A DNA stretch of 64,000 bases, taken from the NCBI RefSeq assembly GCF_000346465.2, contig NC_034012.1, positions 15,471,492-15,535,491 on the forward strand, written 5' to 3'. A program made the translations under genes and the position numbers. Under the pieces are notes generated by a model. It did not search any database, was not told the origin of the DNA, and worked only from the letters and a program-made list of their open reading frames with translations. This DNA is from Prunus persica. Its lineage: Eukaryota; Streptophyta; Magnoliopsida; Rosales; Rosaceae. Below are positions 1 through 10,992 of the stretch, one piece after another (position 1 is the first letter of the stretch; every line of letters begins with the position of its first letter).

Positions 1-2
1 GT

Positions 3-3000
3 TGTCCATGTGTTAAATGTGTTAATTTGAAGTTGTTTGGGGTTGGAATTATAAGGGATCACTTATACTTTAATGGAATTGACCAAAGCTATAAGAATTG
101 GACATTTCACGGAGAACCTTGGGAAGCAACTACTAATGCTAGTAGAAATGTTGAAGAAGATGATGGCCATAGTAGGTACAGTTTTGTGTCTGAAGAAATT
201 GATATGGATGATAATGATTTTGGTTCCGATCCGTATGAGTTTGCCAATGTGATTGGGGATGGAGATCAACCAGTGTACCCTGGTTGTAGAAAGTACACGA
301 AGTTATCGGCATTAGTGAAGTTGTATAATTTGAAGGCAAAACATGGGATGAGTGATGTCTGTTTTACAGAATTATTGATACTTCAAGGCGATTTCCTTCC
401 AGAATGAAATACAATACCAACCTCTATGTATGAGGCTAAAAAGACTTTGTGTGCATTGGGGCTGAGTTATGAGAAAATGCACGCATGCCCCAATGATTGC
501 ATCTTGTATAGGAAGGAGTATGAGAATTCAACTAATTGTCCTACTTGTGGTATCTCAAGGTGGAAGGAAGGCAAAGATTCAATCTTGAAAGAGGGTGTGC
601 CAGCGAAGGTGGTGTGGTATTTTCCTCCAATTCCAAGGTTTAAAAGGATGTTTCAATCACATGAGACAGCTAAGAGTTTGACTTGGCATGCTGCTAGAAA
701 ATCAATTGACGGTCAGATGTCTCATCCGGCGGATTCCCCGTCTTGGAAACTTCTTGATGATAAATGGCCTGAGTTTGGTAATGAGCCGAGAAACTTGAGA
801 TTGGCTCTTTCATCTGATGGATTCAATCCCCACAGTTCTCTAAGTAGCAGATATAGTTGTTGGCCGGTTATCTTAGTTACATATAATCTCCCTCCATGGC
901 TGTGCATGAAACGAAAGTTCATGATGTTAACCTTATTGATTTCCGGTCCTAAACAACCCGGAAATGATATAGACGTCTACTTGGAGCCTTTGATTGATGA
1001 TTTAAAATCTTTGTGGGATGGGATTAGAGGAGTGTATGATGCACATAATAGAGAATACTTTACACTCAGAGCTGCATTAATGTGGACAATTAATGATTTC
1101 CCCGCCTATGAAAACTTATCTGGTTGTGTTGTTAAAGGATATAAAGCTTGTCCAATATGCGGCGATGATACACCTAGTCACAGGTTGAAAAATGGCCACA
1201 AAATTTGTTACATTGGGCATAGAAAATGGTTACCAATCAATCATCCATATAGGAGGCAACGTGCAGCTTTTAATGGGAAACCTGAATATGGCATACCTCC
1301 CGAGCCATTAACCGGAGAAGAAGTGCTGCATATGGTTGAAAATGGTGACAGAGTTTGTTGGAAGAAGAAATCAATATTCTTTGATCTCGAGTATTGGAAA
1401 TACCTTCCTGTGAGGCATGCCCTAGATGTTATGCACATTGAGAAGAATGTTTGCGATAGTATTATTGGTACATTGTTGGAGATCCCTGGAAAAAATAAAG
1501 ATGGGATTGCTGCTCGATTAGATTTATTGAACATGAGGGTCAAAACTGATTTGCAACCCGAGTATGGAGAAAGACGTACTCGTTTGCCTCCTGGGCCTTG
1601 GAATTTGTCAAGAGCAGAGAAGAGAGAGGTTTGCAATTCTTTCTATGGTATGAAGGTCCCTGAAGGTTATTCTTCAAATATTAAAAATCTTGTATCTTTA
1701 CAAGATTCAAGACTTCTTGGCCTTAAATCACATGATTGTCATACCTTAATGCAACAATTGCTCCCTGTGGCAATTCGTTCTGTTTTGGAGAAGCCTGCAA
1801 GGTATGCAATAACTCGTTTGTGCTTCTTCTTCAATGCTATATGTGCAAAGACTGTTGATGTTTCCAAGCTAGATAAGTTGGAAGAAGATGTAGTAATTAC
1901 TCTGTGTTTGCTTGAGAAGTACTTTCCCCCTTCATTCTTTGATATCATGGTTCATCTAGTAGTACATCTTGTCAGAGAAGTTCGTCTATGTGGGCCAGTA
2001 TATTTTAGGTGGATGTATCCGTTTGAAAGATATATGAAAGTGCTGAAGGGGTATGTTCAGAATCGTACTCGTCCCGAAGGTTGCATTGCTGAGCGGTATA
2101 TAGCTGAAGAAGCGGTAGAGTGTTGTACTCAGCATTTATCTGATGTTAGTACAGTTGGAGTGCCTTCAAGCCAAAAGATGGGACTTTCAAAGCCATTATC
2201 AGGTTGCACAGTGAGCGTAGTTGATCAGGACCTGTTGAATCAAGCACATCTATATGTCTTGGAGAATACGGAGGAAGTCCTACCTTATATCGAGTACGTA
2301 TGAGCTTTATTCTTTAAGTTTCCATTTTAAATTATTTCTTATGTTTATCTTCTATATTTAGGACCGTAATGCTTGAATTTTTCGTGTCATGTAGGCAACA
2401 TATGATTCACATCAAGACTGCTTATCCAAAATTTAGAAAGAGAACAAAGTGGCTGCAGGATAAGCACAATAGCACTTTCATTCAATGGCTACGCTTCAAG
2501 GTATATGTTGTTGAATAACATATTTCTCTTTTAATTTTCTTCTTATTTATATGTTAGATTGAATTAAGATATGATTAATTTGCAGGTTCAAAGTGAACTT
2601 GAGGAAGACAATCATGGCGTATCAGAAAATTTAAGGTGGCTAGCAGCTTGTCCAAACATGTCAGTGCCATTATATAGGAGCTATCTTATTAAAGGTATTA
2701 AATTCAATATCAAGGCACAAGATGATGTGCGGACAACTCAAAATAGTGGAGTTTATTTACTTGCACATACCATGCAAGTTGCTAGTGCCAAGGATAAAAA
2801 CCCAATTCTCTCAAATATGGGTTTCTATGGTGTCATTCAATAAATTTGGGACCTTGACTACCAAAAGTTTACAATCCCAGTCTTTAGGTGTGATTGGATA
2901 GATAGTTCTGGTCTTGTAGTCGACGAACTTGGATTTACCCTTGTAGATTTGAGTAAAATTGGACATAGGAATGACCAATTTGTTTTGGCTTCTCAAGTCA

Positions 3001-3230
3001 AACAAATATTTTTTGTTGACGACCCGATGCATCGTGGTTGGTCGGTAGTGTTATCAATGCCTAATAGAGAATATAATGATGTTATTGGTGATGAAGTCTT
3101 AGGTGATGTGATAATTGAGTATGAGCCATTTACTAGAGGGATGCCAAATGTTGACACATTTGATGAACTGGTAGGTGAGTTAGGCGGTCAAAATATTCGA
3201 GATGGGTGTGAAGATATATGGATTGAATGA
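3..3230 (+). pseudogene. CACTA TNP2-like transposase, broken by two stop codons
   Basis: The reading frame is open from base 3 (a CPCVKC zinc-finger-like start, the transposase-associated domain) and continues as the large Transposase_21/TNP2 region, with motifs such as SSDGFNP, ACPICGDDT and HALDVMHIEKN. Downstream parts resemble the DUF4218 and DUF4216 domains of plant TNP2 proteins. The likely exon structure is up to 2293 (donor GTACGT), 2395-2500, and 2586-3230; these junctions keep the phase. Two in-frame stops break it: TGA at 405-407, where a glycine codon is expected, and TAA at 2841-2843, where a glutamate codon is expected (between GVIQ and IWDLDY). Otherwise no frameshift is seen, so inactivation appears recent compared with other elements here. 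The N-terminus is outside the window. Confidence 0.88.
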
Positions 3231-3289
3231 TGCTTATGTAATTGGCAGTGTATGACATTAATTTTGTAATATATTGTAATGCGATTTCT

Positions 3290-4776
3290 TCACTTTCTAC
3301 GTTCAAATAAAACACGACGTTATTGTGAATCAGTTATTCAGCATATTTACCGACGTCTTAAAGCAACGTAACAATGAAGAACCACGACGCTATTGTGAAG
3401 CAATTATTCAGGATATCACGTCGGTGAAGCATTAAGAACCGCCATGTAATTCAGAATAACACGACTCCAATCCCATAATACCGACGTCTAAAAAACGAGA
3501 TATATAATCTGAACGTTAAAAAATACGACGTCATCATACATTTTCCACGTCGCAAGTTCTTTTATAAACGAAGAGGAACGAAATGAATTCCGACGGAAGT
3601 TCATTATAACCGCCGTTTAATAACAATTAAACGACGTTATTTGTAATACGACTCTCATCATAATCTACGCCGTCTATATGTTCTGTAATACGGCTCTCAT
3701 TTATTTGGAACCGACGTTGTTTAGAAGTTCAACGTCGTCTATATTATTAAGTGCGTCGTGAGTAATGAATACATATAAATACAACGTCGACTATATAAAT
3801 GTATACGTCGTAAATAATGACACTGACAACTATTTCCACGTCATATTTTTTAGAAAAATCGAAGTGGAAAATTTATTTCACGACGGTTTTTTGTAAATAA
3901 GAGACGTAGTAGATTTCAATAACGTCGTCTTCTCATGTATTTAAAGACGTCATATTTTTTCTTGTCGGGTAAATTATATTTAACGGCGTAGTATTTTAGT
4001 TGTCGTCGTTGTATGTATATCTTGCGGCCTTGTTCTTTTAATATATGTCATATTTTTCCTTTTTAACGACGGTGATTTTTTTGAGTTGGTCGTCTATTCT
4101 CATCCTCGACTATTTTCTAGAACTTTAGCAGACTAAACACGTCTGTTTTTATTTTTTTCCGACGTTGTTTTATTTAACAACGTCTAATATTTATCGTCGT
4201 TGTTTGTTTCTGAAAATAGGACGTATAAATTTTGTAATACGACTCTCATATATTTGTAACCGACATTGTTTAGTTTTTCAACGTCTACTCTATTAACATA
4301 TACGTCGTAAATAATGACACTGACAACTATTTCCACGTCATCTTTTATCGAAAAATCGAAGTGGAAAATTAATTTTACGACGGTTGTTTTTATATATGCG
4401 ACGTAGTAGGTATCAATAACGTCGTTTTCTAATGTATTTAAAGACATCATATTTTTTATTGTCGTGAAAATTATATTTAACGTCGTCGTATTTGTATTTT
4501 CGTCGTTGTATGTCTATCTTGCGGCCTTGTTCTGTGTCATATTTTTCCTTTTTAACGACGGTTTTTTTAGAGAGTTGGTCGTCTATTATCATCCTCGATT
4601 GCTTTTTTTAGATCTTTTTGCAGTACAAAGACGTCGTTTTGTATTTGTTGATGACGTTGTATATTTTAACAACGACGGTTATTTAGCATCGTGGTTTATG
4701 AGGGAAAAGATGACGGTGGATTCCACGACCATTGAAAAACCCAATACACGACGGTGATTTACCGTCGTCTTTTTGC
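3290..4776. repeat. CACTA subterminal repeat region rich in CGTCG/CGACG
   Basis: After the transposase stop the sequence is filled with short motifs ACGACG, CGTCGT, ACGTCG and relatives in both orientations, on an AT-rich background. This is the expected form of CACTA subterminal repeats, the known binding sites of the TNPA-type accessory protein. Part of the region is duplicated: the block with TAATGACACTGACAAC near 3812 recurs near 4311, and a TGCGGCCTTGTTCT block near 4023 recurs near 4519. No gene is visible in it. Confidence 0.85.
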
Positions 4777-4791
4777 TTTTTTGTAGTAGTG
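4777..4791 (-). repeat. CACTA terminal inverted repeat (3' end)
   Basis: The sequence TTTTTTGTAGTAGTG reads CACTACTACAAAAAA on the minus strand, matching plant CACTA termini. It is preceded by an inverted CGACGG...CCGTCG pair and followed immediately by copia coding sequence. Confidence 0.88.
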
Positions 4792-5117
4792 AAACTTGGT
4801 GTGAAATCAACTCAAAACTTAAAGGGGAGTATAGAATTGTAAGTAGTGAGCCTGATTTACTTTTAAGCCTAGAGTGTTAATTGTGTATTCACTTAGTCCT
4901 AGAAAATGACAAGTGTAAGGCTTCAAACATGGAAAGGCTAAAATAGCCAAGAGCTAGAATTAAGACAGATGGATGGCTGAGATTCACTGATGCTTGTGTG
5001 AATCCAGCTAAGAGCTAACGGTCATGTAGTACATGCCGTGTGAGCTCATTTTCATATATAGAGAATATACAAAAGCCTTGCTCACTGAGTTTGTGAGTAA
5101 GTAGAGCAAAACTAACA
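4792..5117 (+). mobile_element. Copia retrotransposon remnant: polyprotein C-terminus, polypurine tract and 3' LTR
   Basis: Directly after the CACTA terminus the plus strand encodes KLGVKSTQNLKGE, typical of the end of Ty1/copia polyproteins. It is followed by a polypurine tract (AAAGGGGAG, 4821-4829) and a probable 288-bp LTR (4830-5117). The LTR ends in CTAACA and begins TATAG rather than the canonical TG. The rest of the element would lie left of the CACTA insertion, outside the window. The right LTR edge abuts UGT85 coding sequence exactly, which marks the copia insertion point in the glucosyltransferase gene. Confidence 0.68.
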
Positions 5118-6301
5118 CCTGTGACTTGCATAGTTTCAGATGGTGGCATGTCCACGTTCACAATCACAGCTGCTGAAGAAATCAGAGTCCCTATCGTGCT
5201 ATTCTACACTATAGCTGCCTGCAGCTTCATGGGAATTAAACAACTTCGCGCTGTGGTTGAAAAAGGACTTGCTCCACTCAAAGGTGAAATATATAACTAT
5301 TAATTGAAGCAATTGTTGTTTAACTTATGGTTAACTCTTAACTGCTTGTTTCTAAAAATGCAAATGAAATGTTTCTTCAATTGAATTTCATTTGTCTATC
5401 GCAGATGAGAGCTGTTTCACAAATGGCTATCTGGACACAGTAATAGATTGGATCCCGGGAATGAGAGATATCCGTTTGAGGGATCTCCCGACCATCTTGC
5501 AAACCACAAATGCGGATGACACCAAGTTTAACTTCATCATGGAAGCAACTGATAGAGCTCATGAAGCTTCGGCAGTTGTTATTCATACTTTTGATGCCTT
5601 GGAGCCAGATGTTTTGGATGCTCTCTCATCTATGCTTCCCCATGTGTACACCGTTGGCCCTCTTCAATTGCATCTCAATCAGATACCAGAGCACCCTTTG
5701 AAAATGGGATACAGTCCATGGAAAGAAGAAACTGAATGCCTCGAGTGGCTAAACACCAAGGCACCAAACTCAGTTGTCTATGTGAATTTCGGCAGTGTAG
5801 CAGTCGTGACACCAGAACAGCTTGTGGAGTTTGGGTGGGGACTTGCAAATAGCAAGCTTCCATTCTTTTGGGTAATTAGACCTAATCTAGTTTTTGGAGA
5901 ATCCGCTATTTTGCCGCCGGAGTTTGTGGCTGAAACTAAGGAAAGAAGTCTAATAGCTGGGTGGTGCCCACAAGAGCAAGTCCTTAACCACCCATCAGTT
6001 GGAGGATTTTTAACGCACAGCGGTTGGAATCAACAGTTGAGAGCATTACTGCAGGAGTTCCTATGCTCTGTTGGCCATTCTTTGCAGACCAGCAAATGGA
6101 CTGTCGCTATACTTGCAATGAATGGGGCATTGGGATGGAGATTAGTAATGATGTGAAGAGGGATGAGGTAGAGAAGCTTGTCAAAGAGATAATGGAGGGA
6201 GAGAAGGGTAACCACTTGCAGAAGAAGCTACTGGGCCACATGGTTCTTCATCCACAAACTTGGACAATTTAGTGAATCAAGTGCTATTAAGAAAAAGCTA
6301 A
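5118..6301 (+). pseudogene. UGT85-type UDP-glucosyltransferase pseudogene, copy 1 (5' truncated)
   Basis: Family 1 glycosyltransferases transfer glucose from UDP-glucose to small molecules; UGT85 members act on cyanohydrins, cytokinins and other alcohols. The visible part starts at PVTCIVSDG (exon 1, 5118-5283), has a phase-1 intron (5284-5404), and continues in exon 2 with the PSPG sugar-donor box beginning [22 protein letters not shown] at about 5962. The first roughly 350 coding bases are missing because a copia LTR abuts at 5117. A one-base deletion at about 6029, in the Asn codon after HSGW, shifts the frame inside the PSPG box. A deletion of about 30 bp near 6215 removes part of the C-terminus. 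In the original frame the end would be near 6301. It is clearly non-functional and closely similar to the copy at 21 kb. Confidence 0.9.
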
Positions 6302-6659
6302 AGATTTTACCATAAGCTAAAGAATATTGATGTTAATTATTATTTTTATTGCTATTGTCTCAAATAATCAACTAGCTAGTTTTTTTATATAAAAAAAATC
6401 ATAATTTTTAAGTCTTTTACTCAGGCCCGTAAAACCTGTGTTACTATATCTAGAATTTTGTTTTGCTCAAATTATATATTGTTGTCTTCCATAAATACTA
6501 TATGCTTCAGTGTTGACAGCTTACAACTCTAATTGCAAAGACAATTCAGATGGTAAATAAATATCTAAGCAATAGAAAGAAATAATGAGAAAATATTATA
6601 ATTACCAAAGAAGACAGTGATATATACAAAAGGTTATACTGCGACACAAATTCGCCACA
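6302..6659. other. 3' flank of UGT85 copy 1, no gene seen
   Basis: AT-rich sequence. The motif AAGATTTTACCATAAG near 6301 and a later block (TCCTCTTAATTACTTGACG near 6880) recur after the copy at 21 kb, so the duplicated unit includes 3' flanking DNA. Confidence 0.5.
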
Positions 6660-6668
6660 AATCAAGAA

Positions 6669-6826
6669 AGTTTTTTTTTTTTTTTTTTTGAAGACCTTTA
6701 ACTTTGAAAGGGGCGATAACATACTAAACTCACACACACACTAGATGGATGTTAATTAGGATTCGAACCCAAGATCTTTCTTGAGGGAGCATTTGCTTCA
6801 AACCACTACACTAGTGGGTCCTTTGC
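6669..6826 (-). mobile_element. SINE (tRNA-derived), minus strand, with target-site duplication
   Basis: On the minus strand the element starts GGACCCACTAGTGTAGTGG, carrying a pol III A-box-like TAGTGTAGTGG. It then has a perfect B box GGTTCGAATCC (near 6753-6763), a short 3' body and a 19-base poly(A) tail (seen as T at 6671-6689). The flanks carry AATCAAGAA at 6660-6668 and again at 6827-6835, a 9-bp target-site duplication as left by LINE-type retrotransposition. No protein is encoded. Boxes, A tail and flanking duplication together make the call firm; the family name is not known to me. Confidence 0.83.
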
Positions 6827-6835
6827 AATCAAGAA

Positions 6836-7487
6836 TGTTTTAGATCTTCATCCATGATTTTATACTGTTTAAACAAATCCTCTTAATTACTTGACGTATT
6901 CGACATCTGATTAAGGTTTCACTCTAAAGTCTCATCAGTTATCAAATTATACATAAGTTTGATTGCTAATTAAGCTTCTTTGTTGACAGTCTCCTTTGAT
7001 CTCCTAAAATGGCTGCGGTCAATGCATCAATGCTTATGTGTCAAATTCTCTTCAACAGTTTCTTCACCTCAGTAAGGATTGAAAAGAACAAGAAAAAAAA
7101 AAAAAAGAGAAGTGGAAGTGGAAGTGGAAGAAACAGCAATTAAAAAACTGCTTCAGTTTGTCGGGTGTTCTCCCAAACTGAGGTTCTAAGGGGAGCGCAG
7201 ATGACCTGGGAAAAAAACGGTGGCTTTTATTTTGTGTGTGGAAATTGAGTTTGATTCTAAGTGTGCCATCTGTTTAGCTTTCGGCATGTGTTGAGCAACA
7301 TTAATTTGATGATGGTGGTATGGCTAACCTGGGCCTTACCATTGAATATTTTTTTTTGGGTTCAAAAGTAAGGTCTTCTTTTTTTTTCTTTTCTTTTTTT
7401 TTTCTTTTTTCTTTTTTTTTTTTTTTGTGTGTGGACAGAATTAGAAGGTCCTTACTATTGATTTGGCTCCTAGGAAACTTGTCATCC
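6836..7487. other. Non-coding stretch with purine and pyrimidine runs
   Basis: Contains the UGT85 3'-flank block shared with about 22.74-22.81 kb (6870-6960), a GTGGAA microrepeat near 7110, and a long T/C-rich run at 7371-7426. No credible gene. Confidence 0.45.
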
Positions 7488-7494
7488 CCAGTCT

Positions 7495-7651
7495 TTTTTA
7501 TTTTATTTTTAATATAAGCGATAATCTAAACTACGAAGGGGAGGGAGTTTCTCGACACATACACTACCAAAGTGCCATGGGGATTTGAACTTGAGATCAT
7601 TGATCTGCATATCAAAACCCTTTTCAATTATGCTAGACCTCGTTGGCCACA
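7495..7651 (-). mobile_element. SINE, second family, minus strand
   Basis: Reading the minus strand from GTGGCCAACGAGGTCTAGC, there is an A-box-like stretch (TAGCATAATTGA), a B box AGTTCAAATCC near 7586, and an A-rich 3' end (ATTAAAAATAAAATAAAAAA). CCAGTCT occurs on both sides (7488-7494 and 7652-7658). A relative with the same GGCCAACGA start occurs at 44.7 kb. Another tRNA-derived repeat is possible, but box order and tail fit a SINE. Confidence 0.75.
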
Positions 7652-7879
7652 CCAGTCTATTCTTAATTTGCTTGTTGAGGATTATGTTAGGTTTTGTAAT
7701 TAGGAGCAAATTATGGTTCACTAGTATTCGATGCGAAAACAAGGGCAAATCTATATGCCACTCCAGCCCAGTGCTGAATTTTTAGAATATACAAACTTAG
7801 GCAGTTGTCCAAGCCCAAACTAGGTAAATCAAATATTAGTCCACCCCTCTATTTTAAAATAAGGCCACCTCTGCATAAA

Positions 7880-8115
7880 TCCAACCATTGGATTGACTAG
7901 AATACATGCGATGCAACTTTGGAGCGTCTTACTGTGATGAGATTTCCTTCCAGCATGTCCTTCAGGAAGCTAACTTCACTGCTGACGCTTTAGCTAATAT
8001 AGGCCACAATCTGAACACTTCCCACCTTTGGGATCGGGGTCTTCCTTTAAGTTGCTCGACTCCCTTCTACTTTGATCTAGTTGGGCCTGTGTGCCCTCGT
8101 GGTTTCCGTTTGTAA
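7880..8115 (+). pseudogene. LINE retrotransposon fragment: C-terminal RNase H domain
   Basis: The plus-strand frame ending at 8115 contains FQHVLQEANFTADALANIG, the signature end of the RNase H (RVT_3) domain in plant L1-type LINEs and related host proteins, where a conserved histidine and ADALA close the fold. It is followed by the short LWDRGLPL tail often seen before the LINE stop codon. Only this terminal piece is present; no reverse transcriptase or endonuclease is seen upstream, so it is a 5'-truncated copy. A host RNase H-like gene fragment is the alternative. Confidence 0.62.
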
Positions 8116-8594
8116 TTTTTTTGTTTCCGTTTGTAAATATTGTTGATATGTGGTCATGTTGGCCTCACCACCCCTAAAATAAGGCCCCACGTGCCTCCAT
8201 AAAGGTAAATATAATATTGTTTATTATAAAAGTGAATGATAATTTCCTTTTGGACTAACGACATTTCACTCTATTGAGGTTTAGGGTTTGTATCGAAATA
8301 GGCCCCGAGATTTCAATTTCATCGATTCCAAATCCTGTCTTAACATCCTCAATACTTAATATATTTCATCTAAAGCCAAGCAAGAAAGGAGCTGGTGCTT
8401 TTAAAGCCCCACTGGCCTCAACTTCATGTCAACTAATGCTTCAACTGCAAGATCAAATGGTGTAGATGAAGCATAATGAAGAAAGGGATCATTAAGGTAT
8501 TTGGTTGTTAGATTAGCATTTTGTGATGTAATTGGTTTTTGTTGTTGGTTAATTGGTCCTAGGGTTTAGGCCTTGTTGTTTTTGGTAAATTGGT
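8116..8594. other. Non-coding, no gene seen
   Basis: LINE 3' tail-like sequence, then AT-rich DNA with no supported ORF. Confidence 0.4.
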
Positions 8595-8886
8595 CCTAGA
8601 GTCTGACTGCAAGAGTGCCTATGATCTGCTGGCCATTCTTTGATGACCAGAGAACCAATTGTTATTATACTTGCAATGAATTGGGCAGTGGCATGGAGAT
8701 TGATAACAATGTCAAGAGAGATGAAGTGGAGATGCTTGTTAGAGAGTTTATGAAGGGAGAGAAGGGTAAGAAATTGAAAAGGTAGGCTGACTGGAAGAAA
8801 CTAGCAGAAAATGCAACTGATCCACATGGCTCCTAATCCATTAACTTAGATAATTTAGTCCATCAAGTGCTGTTAAGAAAAAAAAA
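8595..8886 (+). pseudogene. UGT85-type pseudogene fragment, copy 2 (C-terminal end only)
   Basis: One frame reads [20 protein letters not shown], the second half of the PSPG box, followed by [14 protein letters not shown] and a C-terminal segment ending NLDNLVHQVLLRK. Two in-frame stops (after KKLKR and after DPHGS) break it, and everything upstream of the middle of the PSPG box is absent. Its residues differ from copies 1 and 3 at many positions, so it is an older, independently derived paralogue rather than a recent duplicate. Confidence 0.85.
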
Positions 8887-9411
8887 ACTAGATGTTATCC
8901 ATATCCATATTCATATAAATAAAAAATCGCCACATTATTGTTGGTATCTCTATTATTATTATTCATGTATGATGTCATGCGGAGTCTAATAGCATGTTTT
9001 CTTTTCACTATTAGAAAAGTCACTTATAAGCCACACATTACATGTGGCCAACATTCATGTTGGCTACAAACAACCGTGGCCAAAGAGTATTGCCTTTTAC
9101 TTTTGGCCACGACAAAAATGTCTGTAACCTATAGGTGGTAGATCCCACCATGTCTCCCCACCCTTACAAATGCCTGCATTCACTAATTAAAATATTAATA
9201 TTTTTTAAATCCCCGTAATCATTACCAAATGATGAAGATAGCTAGTACATTTTTTTTGTTTTGTGAGCCACTGTTCTTTTAGAGACGTTCTAACAATTAT
9301 CTTCCTTTGTTTTAATTTCTATTTCTTATTTTGTTCTTAAAAAAAAAAAAATATTGAAAGAAGTAAATAAAATAAACTTTGGATAAACTGTGGTGAGGGA
9401 TTTGGAATAGT

Positions 9412-9560
9412 ACATAAAATATTGGGAAATACGCGGCTTTGCCCCTGGCGCACATGTTTTTTTCACTAATATCCCTTCTTTGAAACCTAATTAAAAATGC
9501 CCTCTATAAAACCTCCCTAATGCCTGTGTATTGCCCTTGTATCACTTTTTTTTTGTGGTT
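9412..9560 (+). repeat. Inverted repeat, left copy (promoter-like)
   Basis: Begins TAAAATATTGGGAAATACG with GCGGCTTTG, then CTAATATCCC, CTCTATAAAACCTCCCT (TATA-like) and a CACTTTTTTTT run. The right copy (20490-20645, minus strand) carries the same order of blocks. Downstream of both are CT-rich, UTR-like sequences followed by ACATCGGCGACGACGA-type sequence. Confidence 0.7.
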
Positions 9561-10488
9561 CTGAGCTCAGAGCTCTCACTCTCACTCACTCACCCACTCA
9601 CCTCTTCTCTTGTCTGTTCTCTCTCCCTTTCACCCACATTGGCGACAGCAATTGTCACCTCCTCAGAACCCACATCGGCGACGACGACCTCACTCTCTCT
9701 CTTTTGGCCGCTATTCTTCACCTCCATCTCTCACTCTCTGTCACCTATTTCAACCGCCGTTCTTCCCCTCCGGTTCAACAAATTTCTCAATTTTCTTCAG
9801 CATTCCTGAAATCCATATAACTAGAGATGACATCCCAGGTACCCAGCTCAACTTTACGCCTTTACTTTCATACCCATATGTTAGTTGGGTTTTCTTCTGC
9901 TTGTTTCAATTTCATATAGTGGTTTAGAAAGTTGCTCAAAATCCAAATTCTTGGTACATCGTTTTATTTATCATGCTTATTTGCTTGTTCTGAATATATG
10001 ATTCTATTTGTTTGGTTAGGCTGAGTTGATGAGTGCATGAAAAAATGGCCTGTAGGCGTTCGATGAATCACCTTAATGAGGCGCACTATGGTTTTCTTTG
10101 AGATATAAACCAATTGGGACAATTCTCACGGTATATACTTAAAGGTGAACTTCTAGGAGGACCCAATGAACCCATCTAAATGGAAGGAAGAACATGTGAA
10201 TTTTATTATAATTTGTTTACGAAGATGTCTTTACAGTGCATAATGGTTTTGTTAGATCGCCATTGACATTAGTTTAATTACCTTTTAACAATGCTTGAGA
10301 AATGTCCCTGTTTTTACATGAAGACTTACACAAGCACCATATTATGTCAGTTTATAGTGAATGGATACTTGGTTGTGTCATTTGATATTTGGAATTCTAT
10401 TAGATTTATTTTCTTATTTTTCAACTTTTGGGTCATGCCTTGAGTTTCTTTCATTTCGACATCGGCATTTAACTTGTGCTGTGAACAA
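9561..10488. other. Downstream of left inverted repeat: CT-rich UTR-like sequence, no gene recognised
   Basis: A CT-rich leader (9560-9650) leads into short ORFs of low complexity with no known domain. Sequence to 10488 is AT-rich. The target of the copia insertion is at 10489-10493. Confidence 0.4.
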
Positions 10489-10493
10489 GTTAA

Positions 10494-10983
10494 TGTTAGA
10501 TTTCTTTAATACACAAACTGGATCTTTCACGCAAATTGTAACATGTATAAAGACATGAAGACATACCAAAAGCCATCTTCTTTGAGTACACAGCTTCTGA
10601 ACTCATCCAATCCGTAGCAGCAGCAATCCTAGCAAGAACAAGAATAGCTCAAGACTTATGCTCTCTCTCATAATCTATTTTAGCTCTCTCTTTATCATGA
10701 GAATAGGTTTAGAGAACGTGTCTGATGAGAGCAGGGCCTTTAGCTTATATAGGGCTAGGTCAAGTCGTCTCTACTCATCACCAAGGGCCGACTTGACTTA
10801 TCTTCCAAGCCCAGTTAATCGAGTCACGCATAAATGGAAATAAAATAGGACCCCTTAATAGGCCTCAAAACCCTTCCTTATTTCACTAGGTTTTGGACCT
10901 CAAGGTACAACTTAATTTAAACTCTTATCAAACCTGATATGACTTAGTATCTAGTGCACCGATCTAAATAGAAAAACATAACA
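10494..10983 (-). repeat. Copia 3' LTR
   Basis: Plus strand begins TGTTAGATTT and ends CATAACA. It is bounded on the left by target duplication GTTAA and on the right by the polypurine tract. Confidence 0.93.
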
Positions 10984-10992
10984 TTCTCCCAC
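10984..10992 (-). promoter_or_regulatory. Polypurine tract of the copia element
   Basis: Minus strand GTGGGAGAA directly precedes the 3' LTR, where plus-strand DNA synthesis is primed in copia elements. Confidence 0.75.

Larger units (their letters stand above)
1..4791 (+). mobile_element. CACTA (En/Spm) DNA transposon, 3' part; 5' end lies outside the window
   Basis: The window opens inside a TNP2-type transposase gene on the plus strand. It is followed by about 1.5 kb of CGTCG/CGACG-rich subterminal sequence, ending at TTTTTGTAGTAGTG, the reverse complement of a CACTACTACAAAAA terminal inverted repeat. Transposase, short subterminal repeats in both orientations and a CACTA terminus together define the superfamily. 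The sequence directly after the terminus (from 4792) reads as the tail of a copia polyprotein, so the transposon inserted into an older copia element. The target-site duplication cannot be checked because the 5' end is not visible; the three bases after the terminus are AAA. Confidence 0.9.

Noticed and set aside
3300..4780. CRISPR-like or satellite array from the repeated CGTCG motifs.
   Set aside because: Spacing is irregular, orientation mixed, and the region ends in a CACTA terminus.
9531..9927. Overlapping ORFs of 92 and 105 codons.
   Set aside because: They are low-complexity translations of a CT-rich leader; no conserved motif.
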